In this document: positions 8,420-17,031 of the stretch, in pieces
Position numbering within the stretch: position 1 is the first letter of the stretch
How the letters are laid out: each line of letters opens with the position of its first letter
Assembly (NCBI GenBank): GCA_027404165.1
Contig: DAHZCG010000010.1
Span: 1-57,000, forward strand
Length of the DNA stretch: 57,000 nucleotides
Direction of reading: 5' to 3'
DNA from: Geobacteraceae bacterium
GTDB lineage: Bacteria; Desulfobacterota; Desulfuromonadia; Geobacterales; Pseudopelobacteraceae
The notes under the pieces: generated by a model
What the model saw: only the letters and a program-made list of their open reading frames with translations
Told to the model about the DNA's origin: nothing
Databases searched by the model: none
Translations under genes and position numbers: made by a program

Positions 8420-8448
8420 TTGACTAAATTGCACCTACGGCTTATAAA
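8420..8448 (+). promoter_or_regulatory. Sigma-70 promoter of the fur-znuACB operon
   Basis: TTGACT (8420-8425) and TATAAA (8443-8448) are spaced exactly 17 bp, giving a start near 8455. A partly symmetric AT-rich stretch, AAATAACTTTCATTT (about 8452-8466), covers the predicted start and is a plausible operator for the Fur-family product, though its arms match only in part. Confidence 0.6.
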
Positions 8449-8484
8449 TAAAAATAACTTTCATTTACATGGTGGCGGTTGCCG

Positions 8485-8928
8485 ATGGAACCTGAACATA
8501 GTGCCGCAATACTCAAACAACTGAATCTCAAGGTGACACCCCGCCGGCAGGAGATTATGAACTGTCTGGGGGGTGAACGCTCCTATCTGTCGGCCGACGA
8601 GGTCTGGAACCGCGTCAAGCCAAAACTGGGCAGTATCGGCTTGCCCACGGTCTATCGAATCCTTGATGAACTGGCTGTAGCCGGGGTGATTACCAGAATA
8701 TTTCTGTCGGACCGCAAACAGTATTATTTCCTCTGCGCCAACCAGGGGCATCACCACCACTTTGTCTGCGAATCATGCCGACGGGTCGAGGATGTGGAAC
8801 AGTGCGGACTGGATGGCGTTTCCCGCGATATCGCCCGGCGCTCCGGTGGTCGGGTCACCTCGCATATCCTCCAGATCAACGGGGTTTGCGGCACCTGCTG
8901 TCAAGAACATGCGGAGGTAATGCTATGA
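8485..8928 (+). CDS. Fur-family metalloregulator, probably Zur
   Basis: A 147-aa repressor with an N-terminal winged helix (about 10-80; recognition region GLPTVYRILDEL) and a C-terminal dimerisation domain. The regulatory histidine cluster is GHHHHFVCESC, and two CxxC pairs (C95/C98, C135/C138) form the structural zinc site. Fur, Zur and PerR cannot be told apart by sequence alone. Zur is inferred because znuA, znuC and znuB follow in the same operon. ATG 8485 is used; TTG 8479 is two codons upstream. It overlaps znuA by 4 bp (ATGA). Confidence 0.85.
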   Translation: MEPEHSAAILKQLNLKVTPRRQEIMNCLGGERSYLSADEVWNRVKPKLGSIGLPTVYRILDELAVAGVITRIFLSDRKQYYFLCANQGHHHHFVCESCRRVEDVEQCGLDGVSRDIARRSGGRVTSHILQINGVCGTCCQEHAEVML

Positions 8929-9890
8929 AGCGCAGCATGCTGTTTGTTGTCATGTCAATCATGGCCATTGCTGTTATTGTTCTGGCCGGTTGCAAGCGAC
9001 GGGATCAGGGAGCATCCGCAAAGTTGCAGGTCGTCACCACTCTGTTTCCGTTGTACGATTTTGCCCGCACCATTGCCGGCGACCAGGCCGAGGTGACCAT
9101 GCTGCTGCCGCCCGGTATGGAGCCGCACGGCTTCGAGCCCAAGCCGAATGACATCATCCGGATCAGCCAGGCCGGCCTGTTCATCTATACCAATCGCTAC
9201 ATGGAGCCCTGGGCCGAAACGATTCTCAAGGGTATTGATCGCCAGAGACTGAAGGTGGTGGATGCCGGCCAGGGTGTCCGCTATGTCAAGGCTTCTGCTG
9301 AAGAGGGACTTGAGGACGGGCATGGCAGCCACGACGCAGAAGGAAATGCGGGCGGCATGGACCCTCATATCTGGCTGGACTTCGCCAATGCAGGCGTGAT
9401 GGTGAACAACATCCTGGCTGGTTTTGTGGCAAGCGATCCGGCTCATGCCCCGATGTACCGGGCCAACGCAACCACACTGCTCGCCAGGCTGGCAGATCTT
9501 GACCAGCGCTACCGGGAGGGCCTCTCGTCCTGTGGCACCAGGATATTTCTGCATGGCGGCCACTACACCTTTGGTTATCTGGCCCGGCGCTACGGCCTGG
9601 AGTATCATTCCCTCAGCGGCATCTCTTCTGAATCTGAACCGTCTGCCGCCAGGATGGCCGCCATGGTGCGTGAGATCAGGTCATCGGGGGTCCGCTATCT
9701 GTTTGCGGAAGAATTGCTGTCGCCACGCTTGACAGAAACGCTGGCCAACGAAGCCGGAGTATCGGTCCTGAAGCTGTATGGGGCGCACAATCTGGGCAAG
9801 GATGATTTCGAACGGGGCGTCGGTTTCATCGATTTAATGGAACGGAATCTGAAGAATCTGCAAAAGGGATTGGCATGCCGGTCGAAGTAG
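8925..9890 (+). CDS. znuA: Zinc/manganese ABC transporter substrate-binding lipoprotein
   Basis: A 321-aa cluster 9 (metal) solute-binding protein with lipobox VLAGC (C23), so it is membrane-tethered. Metal ligands are expected at H in EPHGFEPKP, H in DPHIWLD and H in HGGHYTFGYL, plus a C-terminal acidic residue. A short His/Asp-rich loop (DGHGSHDAEG) between the first two is typical of zinc-specific members. ATG 8925 follows GGAGG and overlaps the regulator stop; a long upstream extension in frame reads through the regulator and is rejected. It overlaps znuC by 16 bp. Confidence 0.88.
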   Translation: MKRSMLFVVMSIMAIAVIVLAGCKRRDQGASAKLQVVTTLFPLYDFARTIAGDQAEVTMLLPPGMEPHGFEPKPNDIIRISQAGLFIYTNRYMEPWAETILKGIDRQRLKVVDAGQGVRYVKASAEEGLEDGHGSHDAEGNAGGMDPHIWLDFANAGVMVNNILAGFVASDPAHAPMYRANATTLLARLADLDQRYREGLSSCGTRIFLHGGHYTFGYLARRYGLEYHSLSGISSESEPSAARMAAMVREIRSSGVRYLFAEELLSPRLTETLANEAGVSVLKLYGAHNLGKDDFERGVGFIDLMERNLKNLQKGLACRSK

Positions 9891-10627
9891 TCAGGGCAGA
9901 ACAGTTGGCTTGCTCGTATCGCGAAGGGTATGTGCTGGAAGACGTCTCCTTCACGGTCAATGCCGGTGATTATGTCGGCATTGTCGGGCCGAACGGTTCC
10001 GGCAAGAGTACGCTTGTCCAGGCCCTGCTCGGCTTAGTGCCGATCAGCAGCGGGTCGGCCAGATTGTTCGGGTCCCTGTGCAACGGCTTTAGCCAGTGGG
10101 GAAGGGTAGGGTATCTGCCCCAGAGCCTGCATCTCCTGAACCCGGTTTTTCCTGCAACCGTTGCCGAAATTGTCGGCCTCGGCTTGCTCTCCCTCAAAAG
10201 GTTTCCCCGCCGTTTGACTCGGCATGACCGGGAGAAGGTAGACACAACTCTCGGCGATTTGGGTATTTACGATATTAAAGCTAAACTGATAGGCGAATTG
10301 TCAGGAGGACAACAGCAACGGGCACTACTGGCCCGGGCACTCGTAAACGATCCGGAGCTGTTGATTCTTGATGAGCCGACCGCCGCACTCGATCCCGAAA
10401 CCCGCGAGCGGTTTTATCGCATGATTGGTGATATCAACCGTTCCCGGGGCGTGACCGTGCTGCTGGTAACCCACGATACCGGCGTCATCGGGCAACATGC
10501 CTCCAAGATGCTCTATCTGGACAAGCGCATGCTGTTCTTCGGCAGTTTCGACGATTTTTGCCATTCACCGGAGATGTCCAGCCTATTCGGCGAACACTCC
10601 CAGCACCTGATGTGTCACCGACATTGA
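9875..10627 (+). CDS. znuC: Zinc/manganese ABC transporter ATPase
   Basis: A 250-aa ABC ATPase with all motifs: Walker A GPNGSGKST (38-46), Q-loop (YLPQ), signature LSGGQQQR, Walker B LLILDEPTAALD and H-loop VTHDT. It energises metal import through the ZnuB permease. It starts within the end of znuA, and the permease follows after 5 bp. Specificity (zinc rather than manganese) rests on the Fur-family gene and the His loop of the binding protein. Confidence 0.9.
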   Translation: MPVEVVRAEQLACSYREGYVLEDVSFTVNAGDYVGIVGPNGSGKSTLVQALLGLVPISSGSARLFGSLCNGFSQWGRVGYLPQSLHLLNPVFPATVAEIVGLGLLSLKRFPRRLTRHDREKVDTTLGDLGIYDIKAKLIGELSGGQQQRALLARALVNDPELLILDEPTAALDPETRERFYRMIGDINRSRGVTVLLVTHDTGVIGQHASKMLYLDKRMLFFGSFDDFCHSPEMSSLFGEHSQHLMCHRH

Positions 10628-10632
10628 TACCT

Positions 10633-11475
10633 ATGAACCTGATCGAAATCCTGTCCTACAGCTTCATCCAGCGGGCGTTGCTGGCTGGAATCCTGATCGC
10701 CGTGCTCTGCTCGGTACTGGGAGTGTTCCTGGTCCTGCGGCGGTTGTCGCTGATCGGCGACGGCCTGGCCCACGTCACCTTTGGCAGCACCGCCATCGCG
10801 CTGGCCTTCAAGCTCTATTCGGCGGCGTCATTGCTGGTGTCATTGCCGGTAGTGCTGCTGGCGTCACTCGGCATCCTTAAGCTGACGGAAAAGGCGCGAC
10901 TGAGCGGCGATGCCGCTATCGGTATCGTGTCGGCGGTGGGGATTTCTGCGGGGATCATGCTGGCCAGCGTGGGCGGGGGGTACAATGTCGATCTGCTGAG
11001 CTATCTGTTCGGCAACATCCTCTCCATCAGCCCTGAAGAGGTGCTGGTCGCGGCCGGCCTGTTCTGTGTGGTGATGGTGCTGCTGGGGCTGTTTTTCAAT
11101 GACCTGCTGGCGATCACCTTTAATGAAGAGTTGGCGCGGGTATCCGGCGTCAGGACCAAACGGATCAATGCGGTACTGGTTATGCTGACAGCCCTGTCGG
11201 TAGTCCTGGCCATGAAACTGGTCGGGATCATGCTGATTTCTTCCCTGCTGATCCTCCCGGCGGTATCCGCCCTTCAACTCGCCCGCAGTTTCAAGACCTG
11301 CATCATGCTGGCGGCCCTTCAGGGAGTCTGCTCGGTGATAACCGGTATCTTCGTGTCGTTTCTGACCAATCTTCCTACCAGCGCTACAATCGTATTTATA
11401 AATCTACTCTTCTTCGGCGTGTCGTGTGCTGTACGTCGTCTTCTGATACCTCGTTCTGCTATACCATCACGCTAA
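10633..11475 (+). CDS. znuB: Zinc/manganese ABC transporter permease
   Basis: A 280-aa ABC-3 family permease with seven to nine hydrophobic helices and the conserved cytoplasmic segment LRRLSLIGDGLAHVTFGS (about 37-54) that docks the ATPase. It is the last gene of the operon. ATG 10633 (MNLIEIL) is chosen; an in-frame upstream start inside znuC would add a charged, non-conserved stretch. The next gene converges 74 bp away with no clear terminator between. Confidence 0.88.
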   Translation: MNLIEILSYSFIQRALLAGILIAVLCSVLGVFLVLRRLSLIGDGLAHVTFGSTAIALAFKLYSAASLLVSLPVVLLASLGILKLTEKARLSGDAAIGIVSAVGISAGIMLASVGGGYNVDLLSYLFGNILSISPEEVLVAAGLFCVVMVLLGLFFNDLLAITFNEELARVSGVRTKRINAVLVMLTALSVVLAMKLVGIMLISSLLILPAVSALQLARSFKTCIMLAALQGVCSVITGIFVSFLTNLPTSATIVFINLLFFGVSCAVRRLLIPRSAIPSR

Positions 11476-11549
11476 GCTAGCCTAGATGCACATCATGACA
11501 AGCCTGCCTGGCACCGTACGTGTCCCAGACAGCCGGACCGGGTTCGGGT

Positions 11550-12095
11550 TCACGGAAACAGGTCCGCGTCCCTGAACCGGCAGCCGTGCTGGTCCTTGGC
11601 GGAAATCACGGGTTCTGCCGTGAGTGGCCATGAAATCGCCAGGTCCGGGTCGTTCCAGGCGATGCAGCGCTCGTATTCAGGCGCCCAGTAGTCGGTAGTC
11701 AAATAGAGGAACTCTGCGTAATCCGAGGTTACGCAGAAGCCGTGGGCAAAGCCGGCCGGTACCCACATCTGCCGTTTGTTTTCCGCTGAAAGCAAGGTGC
11801 CGAACCATCGGCCGAAGGTCGGGGAGCTCTTGCGGATATCGACGGCAACATCAAAGACCTCGCCGCAAATAACCCGTACCAGCTTGCCCTGGGGCTGCTG
11901 TATCTGGTAGTGCAGACCACGCAGTACGTTTCCGGCTGAGCGGGAATGGTTATGCTGGACAAAACAAACGTCTAAGCCGGTCAATTCCCGCCAGTTACGC
12001 TCATTGAAGCTCTCGAAAAAAAACCCCCGGTCATCGCCGAACACCCTTGGTTCAAGAATCATGACATCGGGAATGGTGGTTGAAACAATATTCAT
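11550..12095 (-). CDS. rfbC: dTDP-4-dehydrorhamnose 3,5-epimerase
   Basis: A 181-aa cupin enzyme that converts dTDP-4-keto-6-deoxyglucose to the L-rhamnose configuration. Visible landmarks are the FESFNERNW region, the catalytic His in VLRGLHYQ, EVFDVAVDIRKSSPTFG and VPAGFAHGFCV. The usual length is 180-190 aa. ATG 12095 (MNIVSTTIP) follows GGAG and matches family starts; an in-frame extension of 15 residues is rejected. No rfbA, rfbB or rfbD is next to it, so rhamnose synthesis must be encoded partly elsewhere. Confidence 0.9.
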   Translation of the reverse strand: MNIVSTTIPDVMILEPRVFGDDRGFFFESFNERNWRELTGLDVCFVQHNHSRSAGNVLRGLHYQIQQPQGKLVRVICGEVFDVAVDIRKSSPTFGRWFGTLLSAENKRQMWVPAGFAHGFCVTSDYAEFLYLTTDYWAPEYERCIAWNDPDLAISWPLTAEPVISAKDQHGCRFRDADLFP

Positions 12096-12157
12096 ACGTA
12101 ATGATCTCCGTGGCGTAAAGTTGAGGCTCTGTTCTAGCAAAAAGGGGGTAGTGGCGC

Positions 12158-12187
12158 AATATATTCTTTCTTGAGAAGAACAATCAA
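12158..12187 (-). promoter_or_regulatory. Candidate promoter for rfbC
   Basis: Reading the minus strand, TTGATT (12187-12182) and TATATT (12163-12158) lie 18 bp apart, in the divergent gap between rfbC and the M16 peptidase. Moderate match only. Confidence 0.4.
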
Positions 12188-12227
12188 TCTGCTGGAAAAA
12201 TTAGTAAAATGAGGTATGATTGGGGCC

Positions 12228-13487
12228 ATGATAACTTCTACTGTTCTTGATAATGGCGTGCGGGTAATTACCGAACGCGTCGACCACATGCACACTGTTT
12301 CAATTGGAATCTGGGTTGCTAATGCCACGCGGCATGAGTCCCCCGAATATAACGGCGTGGCCCATTTCATCGAACACCTGATCTTCAAAGGCACCGAACG
12401 TCGCACCGCCCGACAAATAGCCTTGGAAATAGACTCCATGGGCGGAATTCTCAACGCTTTTACCGGTCATGAATACGTCTGTTATTATGCCAAGGTTCTG
12501 GCCAAGTTTCTGCCGCGGGTTACGGACCTGCTTACAGACATCTTCCTGAACTCTACCTTTCCGGCCGATGAAATCGAGCGGGAACGCAAGGTCATTCTGC
12601 AAGAGATAAAAATGCGTGATGACTCACCGGAAGAAGCGATCCATGACCGTTTTCACCAAAGCTTTTGGAACGGCCATGCCCTGGGAAACTCGATTCTTGG
12701 CACGGAAGGGACTATTGACGGGCTCTCCCGAGACATGATTGTTGCCTACAAGCTGAGTCATTACCGACCCGATGACATCATTATATCCGCTGCCGGTAAT
12801 ATCAACCATGACACACTGGTGAACTTACTGCAGACTGAATTCTCCGTAATTTCCTCCAAGTGGAAACCGGACGGTCTGGGCTTCCGGCCGAAAGGTGGCC
12901 GCCATGTCAATCTGTGCGAGCGTGAGCTGGAACAGACCCTGATCTGCATGGGAACCCGTGCTCTTCAACAGGACCACCCCGACCGCTATGCCATGCATCT
13001 GCTCACAACTATTCTGGGTGGGGGGATGAGTTCACGTCTGTTCCAGGAGATACGAGAGAAAAAAGGGTTGGCGTATTCCGTTTATGCGTATGTCATCTCT
13101 CATGCCGACTCCGGGGCACTGGTTGTTTATTCCGGGACCGAACCGAAACATTGTCGTGAGGTAATCGACATCGCTTTGGCCGAGATGGTGCGGTTGAAGT
13201 GTGAACCGGTTACACAGGCCGAACTGGATTCAGCCCGCGAGCAGATGAAGGGGAAACTGCTCATGTCTCTGGAAAGCAGTGACAGCCTGATGACCCGGCT
13301 GGCGAAGAACATTATATATCTGGGCCGCCATCAGCCGGTAGAGAGTATCCTGGCAGGGTTTGATGCCGTAAACATACAGGACGTCCAGGATATAGCCGAA
13401 AAACTTTTTGATGGTGAATGCCTGAATCTGGAGGTTATGGGCAAGGTCAGCGGGTTGGGAATTACCAACGACAGCCTGGTTTTCTAA
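12228..13487 (+). CDS. M16-family zinc peptidase (processing-peptidase type)
   Basis: A 419-aa pitrilysin-family protein. The inverted zinc motif HFIEH is at 46-50, with a further Glu ligand expected about 76 residues on, in the VILQEIKM region. The C-terminal half has the family R/Y substrate-binding stretch (LAYSVYAYVISHADSG). Length matches single-chain bacterial mitochondrial-processing-peptidase-like enzymes. ATG 12228 (MITSTVLDNGVRV) matches family starts; ATG 12216 is four codons upstream. It converges on dut with only 10 bp between stops. Confidence 0.87.
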   Translation: MITSTVLDNGVRVITERVDHMHTVSIGIWVANATRHESPEYNGVAHFIEHLIFKGTERRTARQIALEIDSMGGILNAFTGHEYVCYYAKVLAKFLPRVTDLLTDIFLNSTFPADEIERERKVILQEIKMRDDSPEEAIHDRFHQSFWNGHALGNSILGTEGTIDGLSRDMIVAYKLSHYRPDDIIISAAGNINHDTLVNLLQTEFSVISSKWKPDGLGFRPKGGRHVNLCERELEQTLICMGTRALQQDHPDRYAMHLLTTILGGGMSSRLFQEIREKKGLAYSVYAYVISHADSGALVVYSGTEPKHCREVIDIALAEMVRLKCEPVTQAELDSAREQMKGKLLMSLESSDSLMTRLAKNIIYLGRHQPVESILAGFDAVNIQDVQDIAEKLFDGECLNLEVMGKVSGLGITNDSLVF

Positions 13488-13497
13488 CACTTCAGCA

Positions 13498-13962
13498 TCA
13501 GGTTCTTCCCGTATGGCCGAAGCCGCCGGCGCCACGTTCACTGTCAATGCTGAATTCATCAACCACGGCCAGTGTTACCTGTGTTACCGGTACAAACAGC
13601 ATCTGACAGATGCGTTCACCCGGCTCGATCGTGTAGGCTGTTGCGCTGCGGTTATATATGCCGATGCCGATCTCTCCCTGATAATCAGAATCAATCACCC
13701 CAATTGTGTTGGCTAATACAATCCCATGCTTAATCCCCAGGCCGGAGCGAGGTACCAGCAGTGCTACCAGTCCCGGATCATGGATACTGATGGCAATGCC
13801 ACTGGGAACCAGCACGGTTTCTGCAGGTTGTACGGTCAGGGGAGCCGGGAGACAAGCGCGCAGGTCCATGGCAGCGGATCCATTGGTGGCATAGGTGGGC
13901 AGCTGAATTGTTGTGCCCATGAGCGGATTCACTATTTTGGTTTCAATTTTATGGCTGTTCAT
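13498..13962 (-). CDS. dut: Deoxyuridine 5'-triphosphate nucleotidohydrolase
   Basis: A 154-aa trimeric dUTPase, hydrolysing dUTP to dUMP and pyrophosphate. All five motifs are present: I AAMDLRA, II PRSGLG, III GVIDSDYQGEI (catalytic Asp, stacking Tyr), IV ERICQMLF and V RGAGGFGHTG. ATG 13962 is chosen because GGAA lies six bases upstream and the length then matches the family. ATG 13974 is the main alternative; longer frames are not supported. Confidence 0.92.
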   Translation of the reverse strand: MNSHKIETKIVNPLMGTTIQLPTYATNGSAAMDLRACLPAPLTVQPAETVLVPSGIAISIHDPGLVALLVPRSGLGIKHGIVLANTIGVIDSDYQGEIGIGIYNRSATAYTIEPGERICQMLFVPVTQVTLAVVDEFSIDSERGAGGFGHTGRT

Positions 13963-14080
13963 GTAAATTTCCATAGTTACGCGTGATAAGCAGCTGTGGC
14001 TCACAATAACAGAGATTGTTCTAAGACGACAATACTTAAACTTCAAGCACAGTTATTCGAATAACTGAAAGGCAGATAGT

Positions 14081-15184
14081 ATGAAAGACCCTCGCATAGT
14101 AAGATTTGCCGAAATCCTGGTAGATTACTCCACCCGTGTGAAGAAAGGTGATGTGGTACTGATCAGCGCATCCGGTTTTGAAGCCGCTCCGCTGGTCAAG
14201 GAATTGTATGCCCTCTGCCTGAAACGTGGTGCAAGCTACGTCGAGTATAGCTTCTCCAATCCCGAGATTGACCGTCAGTTCTACAATCTGGCCAACAAGC
14301 AGCAGTTGGAGTATTTTCCCCAGCATAAACTGGATTTTTTCAAAAAACTGACGGTGTACATCGGCATCTCTGCCGGCGAGAACTCGATGGTCATGGCCAA
14401 CGCCCGCCAGCAGGCGATGGTGACGTACCAAAAAATCACCAAACCACTGATCGATCAACGCGTCAAGCATACGCGCTGGATGGTGACCCGTTACCCGACT
14501 CATGCCGCTGCCCAGGAAGCAAAGATGAGTCTGGAGGAGTACGAGGACTACCTGTTTTCGGCCTGCTGTATCGACTGGGCTGCGGAATCAAAAAAGCAGG
14601 AAAAGCTGAAGAAGCTGATGGACCGGACCTGCAACGTACGTATCGTGGCTCCCGATACGGATATTGCCTTCAGTATAGACGGCCTTCCGGGGATCAAATG
14701 CGACGGGCGCTTCAATATGCCGGACGGCGAGGTCTTTACCGCCCCGGTTCGCGATTCGGTGCAGGGACACATCACCTACAATTGTCCCAGTATCTATCAG
14801 GGCAAGGAGTACAACAACGTTCGCTTCGATTTCAAAGATGGCAAGATCATCAAGGCCTTCGCCGAAGGGGGCTTAAGCGTTGCGCTCAACAAGATCCTGG
14901 ATACCGACGAGGGGGCCCGTTACATCGGAGAATTTGCGCTCGGCATCAATCCGGGCATTCGTCACCCCATGCGCAATATCCTCTTCGATGAAAAGATCTT
15001 CGGATCAATCCACCTGACCCCCGGCCAAGCTTATGATGAATGTGACAACGGCAACCGTTCAGCGGTACATTGGGATCTGGTCAGGATCCTGTCCGACGGC
15101 GAGATCTGGTTCGACGATGTCTTGATCCAGAAAAACGGCTGTTTTGTGCATAAAGACCTGTTGTTATTGAACCCGGAAAAATAG
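14081..15184 (+). CDS. M29-family aminopeptidase
   Basis: A 367-aa metallo-aminopeptidase of the AmpS/PepS (M29) family. The N-terminal domain has SASGFEAAPLVKELY, and the C-terminal metal-binding region includes GEFALGIN, HLTPGQAYDECDNGN and SAVHWDLV, with the expected Glu and His ligands. Family members are cytoplasmic, broad-specificity, cobalt- or zinc-dependent exopeptidases. AAGGCAG precedes the ATG. Three further genes follow on the same strand with little or no gap. Confidence 0.85.
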   Translation: MKDPRIVRFAEILVDYSTRVKKGDVVLISASGFEAAPLVKELYALCLKRGASYVEYSFSNPEIDRQFYNLANKQQLEYFPQHKLDFFKKLTVYIGISAGENSMVMANARQQAMVTYQKITKPLIDQRVKHTRWMVTRYPTHAAAQEAKMSLEEYEDYLFSACCIDWAAESKKQEKLKKLMDRTCNVRIVAPDTDIAFSIDGLPGIKCDGRFNMPDGEVFTAPVRDSVQGHITYNCPSIYQGKEYNNVRFDFKDGKIIKAFAEGGLSVALNKILDTDEGARYIGEFALGINPGIRHPMRNILFDEKIFGSIHLTPGQAYDECDNGNRSAVHWDLVRILSDGEIWFDDVLIQKNGCFVHKDLLLLNPEK

Positions 15185-15191
15185 GATTACA

Positions 15192-15716
15192 ATGAGCGAA
15201 GAACAGCAACCGGAAATAGATTTCGAGCACGACGATTTTGATTTCACCTCCCTGGAAGATGAACTGCAGGTAGATGAACGCTGCCAATCACTGCTTAAGC
15301 AATTTTACCAGCATCTGCAACGTGGTGGCCGTACCCCGCAACAGGCCTCTGAGCTGGCATATGCCGTTGATTTTTATCTGCGTGATTATGTAATCGATTT
15401 TTGCCGCTACAACGTGGTGAGACCGCAACCGGGGGTTATCAGGCGCTTTGCGGCAAATTGGTATATAACCCATACGCTCGATCCCGAGATAGCCTTACTG
15501 GAGCGTCACCTTGAGGGCATCCGCGAATTTTATCGTTATCTGCACGGACAGCACTATATCTGTCGGGAAGAACTGACGTGGCTTGAGAACGAGGCCACTC
15601 AAAGCGAATATTACCAACAACGCATCGAAAGTTTTCTGGCTATCTATGGAGATGGTTACGTCGCCTGGGAAGCTGAATGTCCGCTTACCGGCGGATCTTT
15701 GAAGGAGAAAGATTAA
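15192..15716 (+). CDS. Hypothetical protein (174 aa), first of a DUF815-linked trio
   Basis: A 174-aa soluble protein with an acidic N-terminus (DFEHDDFDFTSLEDELQ) and a mostly helical body rich in aromatic residues (FYLRDYVIDFCRYN, NWYITHTLDP, YRYLHGQHYICR). No known domain is recognised. It starts 7 bp after the aminopeptidase, with AGGA before the ATG, and its TAA overlaps the next ATG by one base. The tight coupling suggests a role shared with the following two genes. Confidence 0.7.
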   Translation: MSEEQQPEIDFEHDDFDFTSLEDELQVDERCQSLLKQFYQHLQRGGRTPQQASELAYAVDFYLRDYVIDFCRYNVVRPQPGVIRRFAANWYITHTLDPEIALLERHLEGIREFYRYLHGQHYICREELTWLENEATQSEYYQQRIESFLAIYGDGYVAWEAECPLTGGSLKEKD

Positions 15717-16114
15717 TGGCAGGCAAGAGTTTGAAAACCGTACTCGTGACAATCCTTGATCAACAACACCTCAGGGGAGATTGGCTGTTCGATTTCAACG
15801 GAGAGATGTTCCGGAAATTTATTTCTGACATGACGAGCGAAATGCGGAAATTGGGAGTTGACCTGACCTGTATTCATAATCACGATGTGGTAATTTCCAT
15901 CAACAGCTATGCCGATTTGCTCAACTGTGTAAAGATTTCGTCTGACGACAGTCTGGGTAACCATTGCATTGGTCATGTCATCGGGAAAAGCGAACACTTG
16001 AATATTCTGGAGGATATCGACGCAGCGGTCAGGCGTGTGGCATTCGCACCCGAAACCATTGCGCCGGCCGGTGAATTCAGAAAAGTTTGTCATAATTGCG
16101 GTTGTGGTTGCTAG
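15716..16114 (+). CDS. Hypothetical protein with Cys-rich C-terminus (132 aa)
   Basis: A 132-aa soluble protein. The body (MAGKSLKTVLVTILDQQHLR ...) looks alpha/beta, and the last residues are CHNCGCGC, five cysteines and no other obvious motif, which could bind a metal or an iron-sulfur cluster. The start overlaps the previous stop (TAATG) after GAAGGAG. Two bases separate it from the AAA ATPase gene. No homologous family is recalled, so function is unassigned. Confidence 0.7.
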   Translation: MAGKSLKTVLVTILDQQHLRGDWLFDFNGEMFRKFISDMTSEMRKLGVDLTCIHNHDVVISINSYADLLNCVKISSDDSLGNHCIGHVIGKSEHLNILEDIDAAVRRVAFAPETIAPAGEFRKVCHNCGCGC

Positions 16115-16116
16115 CA

Positions 16117-16986
16117 ATGCCAATTCCAATGGAACAACTCGACAGATTACTTGAAAAGCTGGAAGGCCTTGTTGACAGCTTGGTGCCTGCCGCCACTCCC
16201 CCGCCGGACTTCAATAATTTTATGGCCTTTCGCTGGGAGCGTAACGGGGATGAAGGCCGGTTGGAAGCTGTACGGCACCCGCATCTGGTCGATCTGAATG
16301 ACCTGGTCGGAATCGACGATATCCGGGATGAGGTACTCCGCAATACGGCCCAGTTTGTTGCAGGACTTCCCGCCAACAATGTCCTTTTGTGGGGTGAACG
16401 GGGCAGCGGTAAATCATCGTTGGTAAAGGGCCTTTTGAAGCCATTTGCACCCCGGAAATTACGGATCATCGAGATGAAGCGCTGGGATATCATGTCTCTG
16501 CCGCGGATAATTGCGTTGTTGCGGGATCAGCCATTCTACTACATACTTTTTTGTGACGATCTTTCCTTTGATGAAGGCGAGGGTGATTTTCGTGCCCTTA
16601 AAACGCTGCTGGATGGAGATATCGAAGAACGTCCGGCCAATCTTCTCATCTACGCCACTTCCAACCGACGCCACCTGATGCCGGAACGTATGGAGGATAA
16701 TACCGGCGGCGGCGAGATTCATCCAGAAGAGGCAGTGGGTGAAAAACTGGCTCTATCTGACCGCTTCGGGCTTTCTCTGGGATTCTACACTCTTGATCAG
16801 GATGAGTATCTTGCGGTTGTCAGGAGCTATGCAAAGCAACGCAATCTTCGTATTGATGACGATGTGTTACGTGATAAGGCTTTGAAATGGTGCCTGTATA
16901 GCGCTCGAAGAAGCGGTCGTTCAGCCAGACAGTTTATCGACGACCTTGAGGGTCAGCTTGGCCTGGCAAATTCAACATCAAATTAA
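16117..16986 (+). CDS. DUF815-type AAA ATPase
   Basis: A 289-aa P-loop ATPase. A helical N-terminus is followed by Walker A GERGSGKSS (about 93-101), Walker B YILFCDDLSF, sensor-1-like LLIYATSNRR, the family insertion NTGGGEIHPEEAVGEK, and an arginine-rich C-terminal sensor-2 region (YSARRSGRSARQF). These match the uncharacterised DUF815 ATP/GTP-binding family. ATG 16117 is likeliest, ATG 16129 possible; the ribosome binding site is poor, consistent with coupling to the gene upstream. Confidence 0.8.
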   Translation: MPIPMEQLDRLLEKLEGLVDSLVPAATPPPDFNNFMAFRWERNGDEGRLEAVRHPHLVDLNDLVGIDDIRDEVLRNTAQFVAGLPANNVLLWGERGSGKSSLVKGLLKPFAPRKLRIIEMKRWDIMSLPRIIALLRDQPFYYILFCDDLSFDEGEGDFRALKTLLDGDIEERPANLLIYATSNRRHLMPERMEDNTGGGEIHPEEAVGEKLALSDRFGLSLGFYTLDQDEYLAVVRSYAKQRNLRIDDDVLRDKALKWCLYSARRSGRSARQFIDDLEGQLGLANSTSN

Positions 16987-17031
16987 GCGACGATCATGCC
17001 TGGCGTCAGGCAGGAGATAAAGGAGAGTCCC

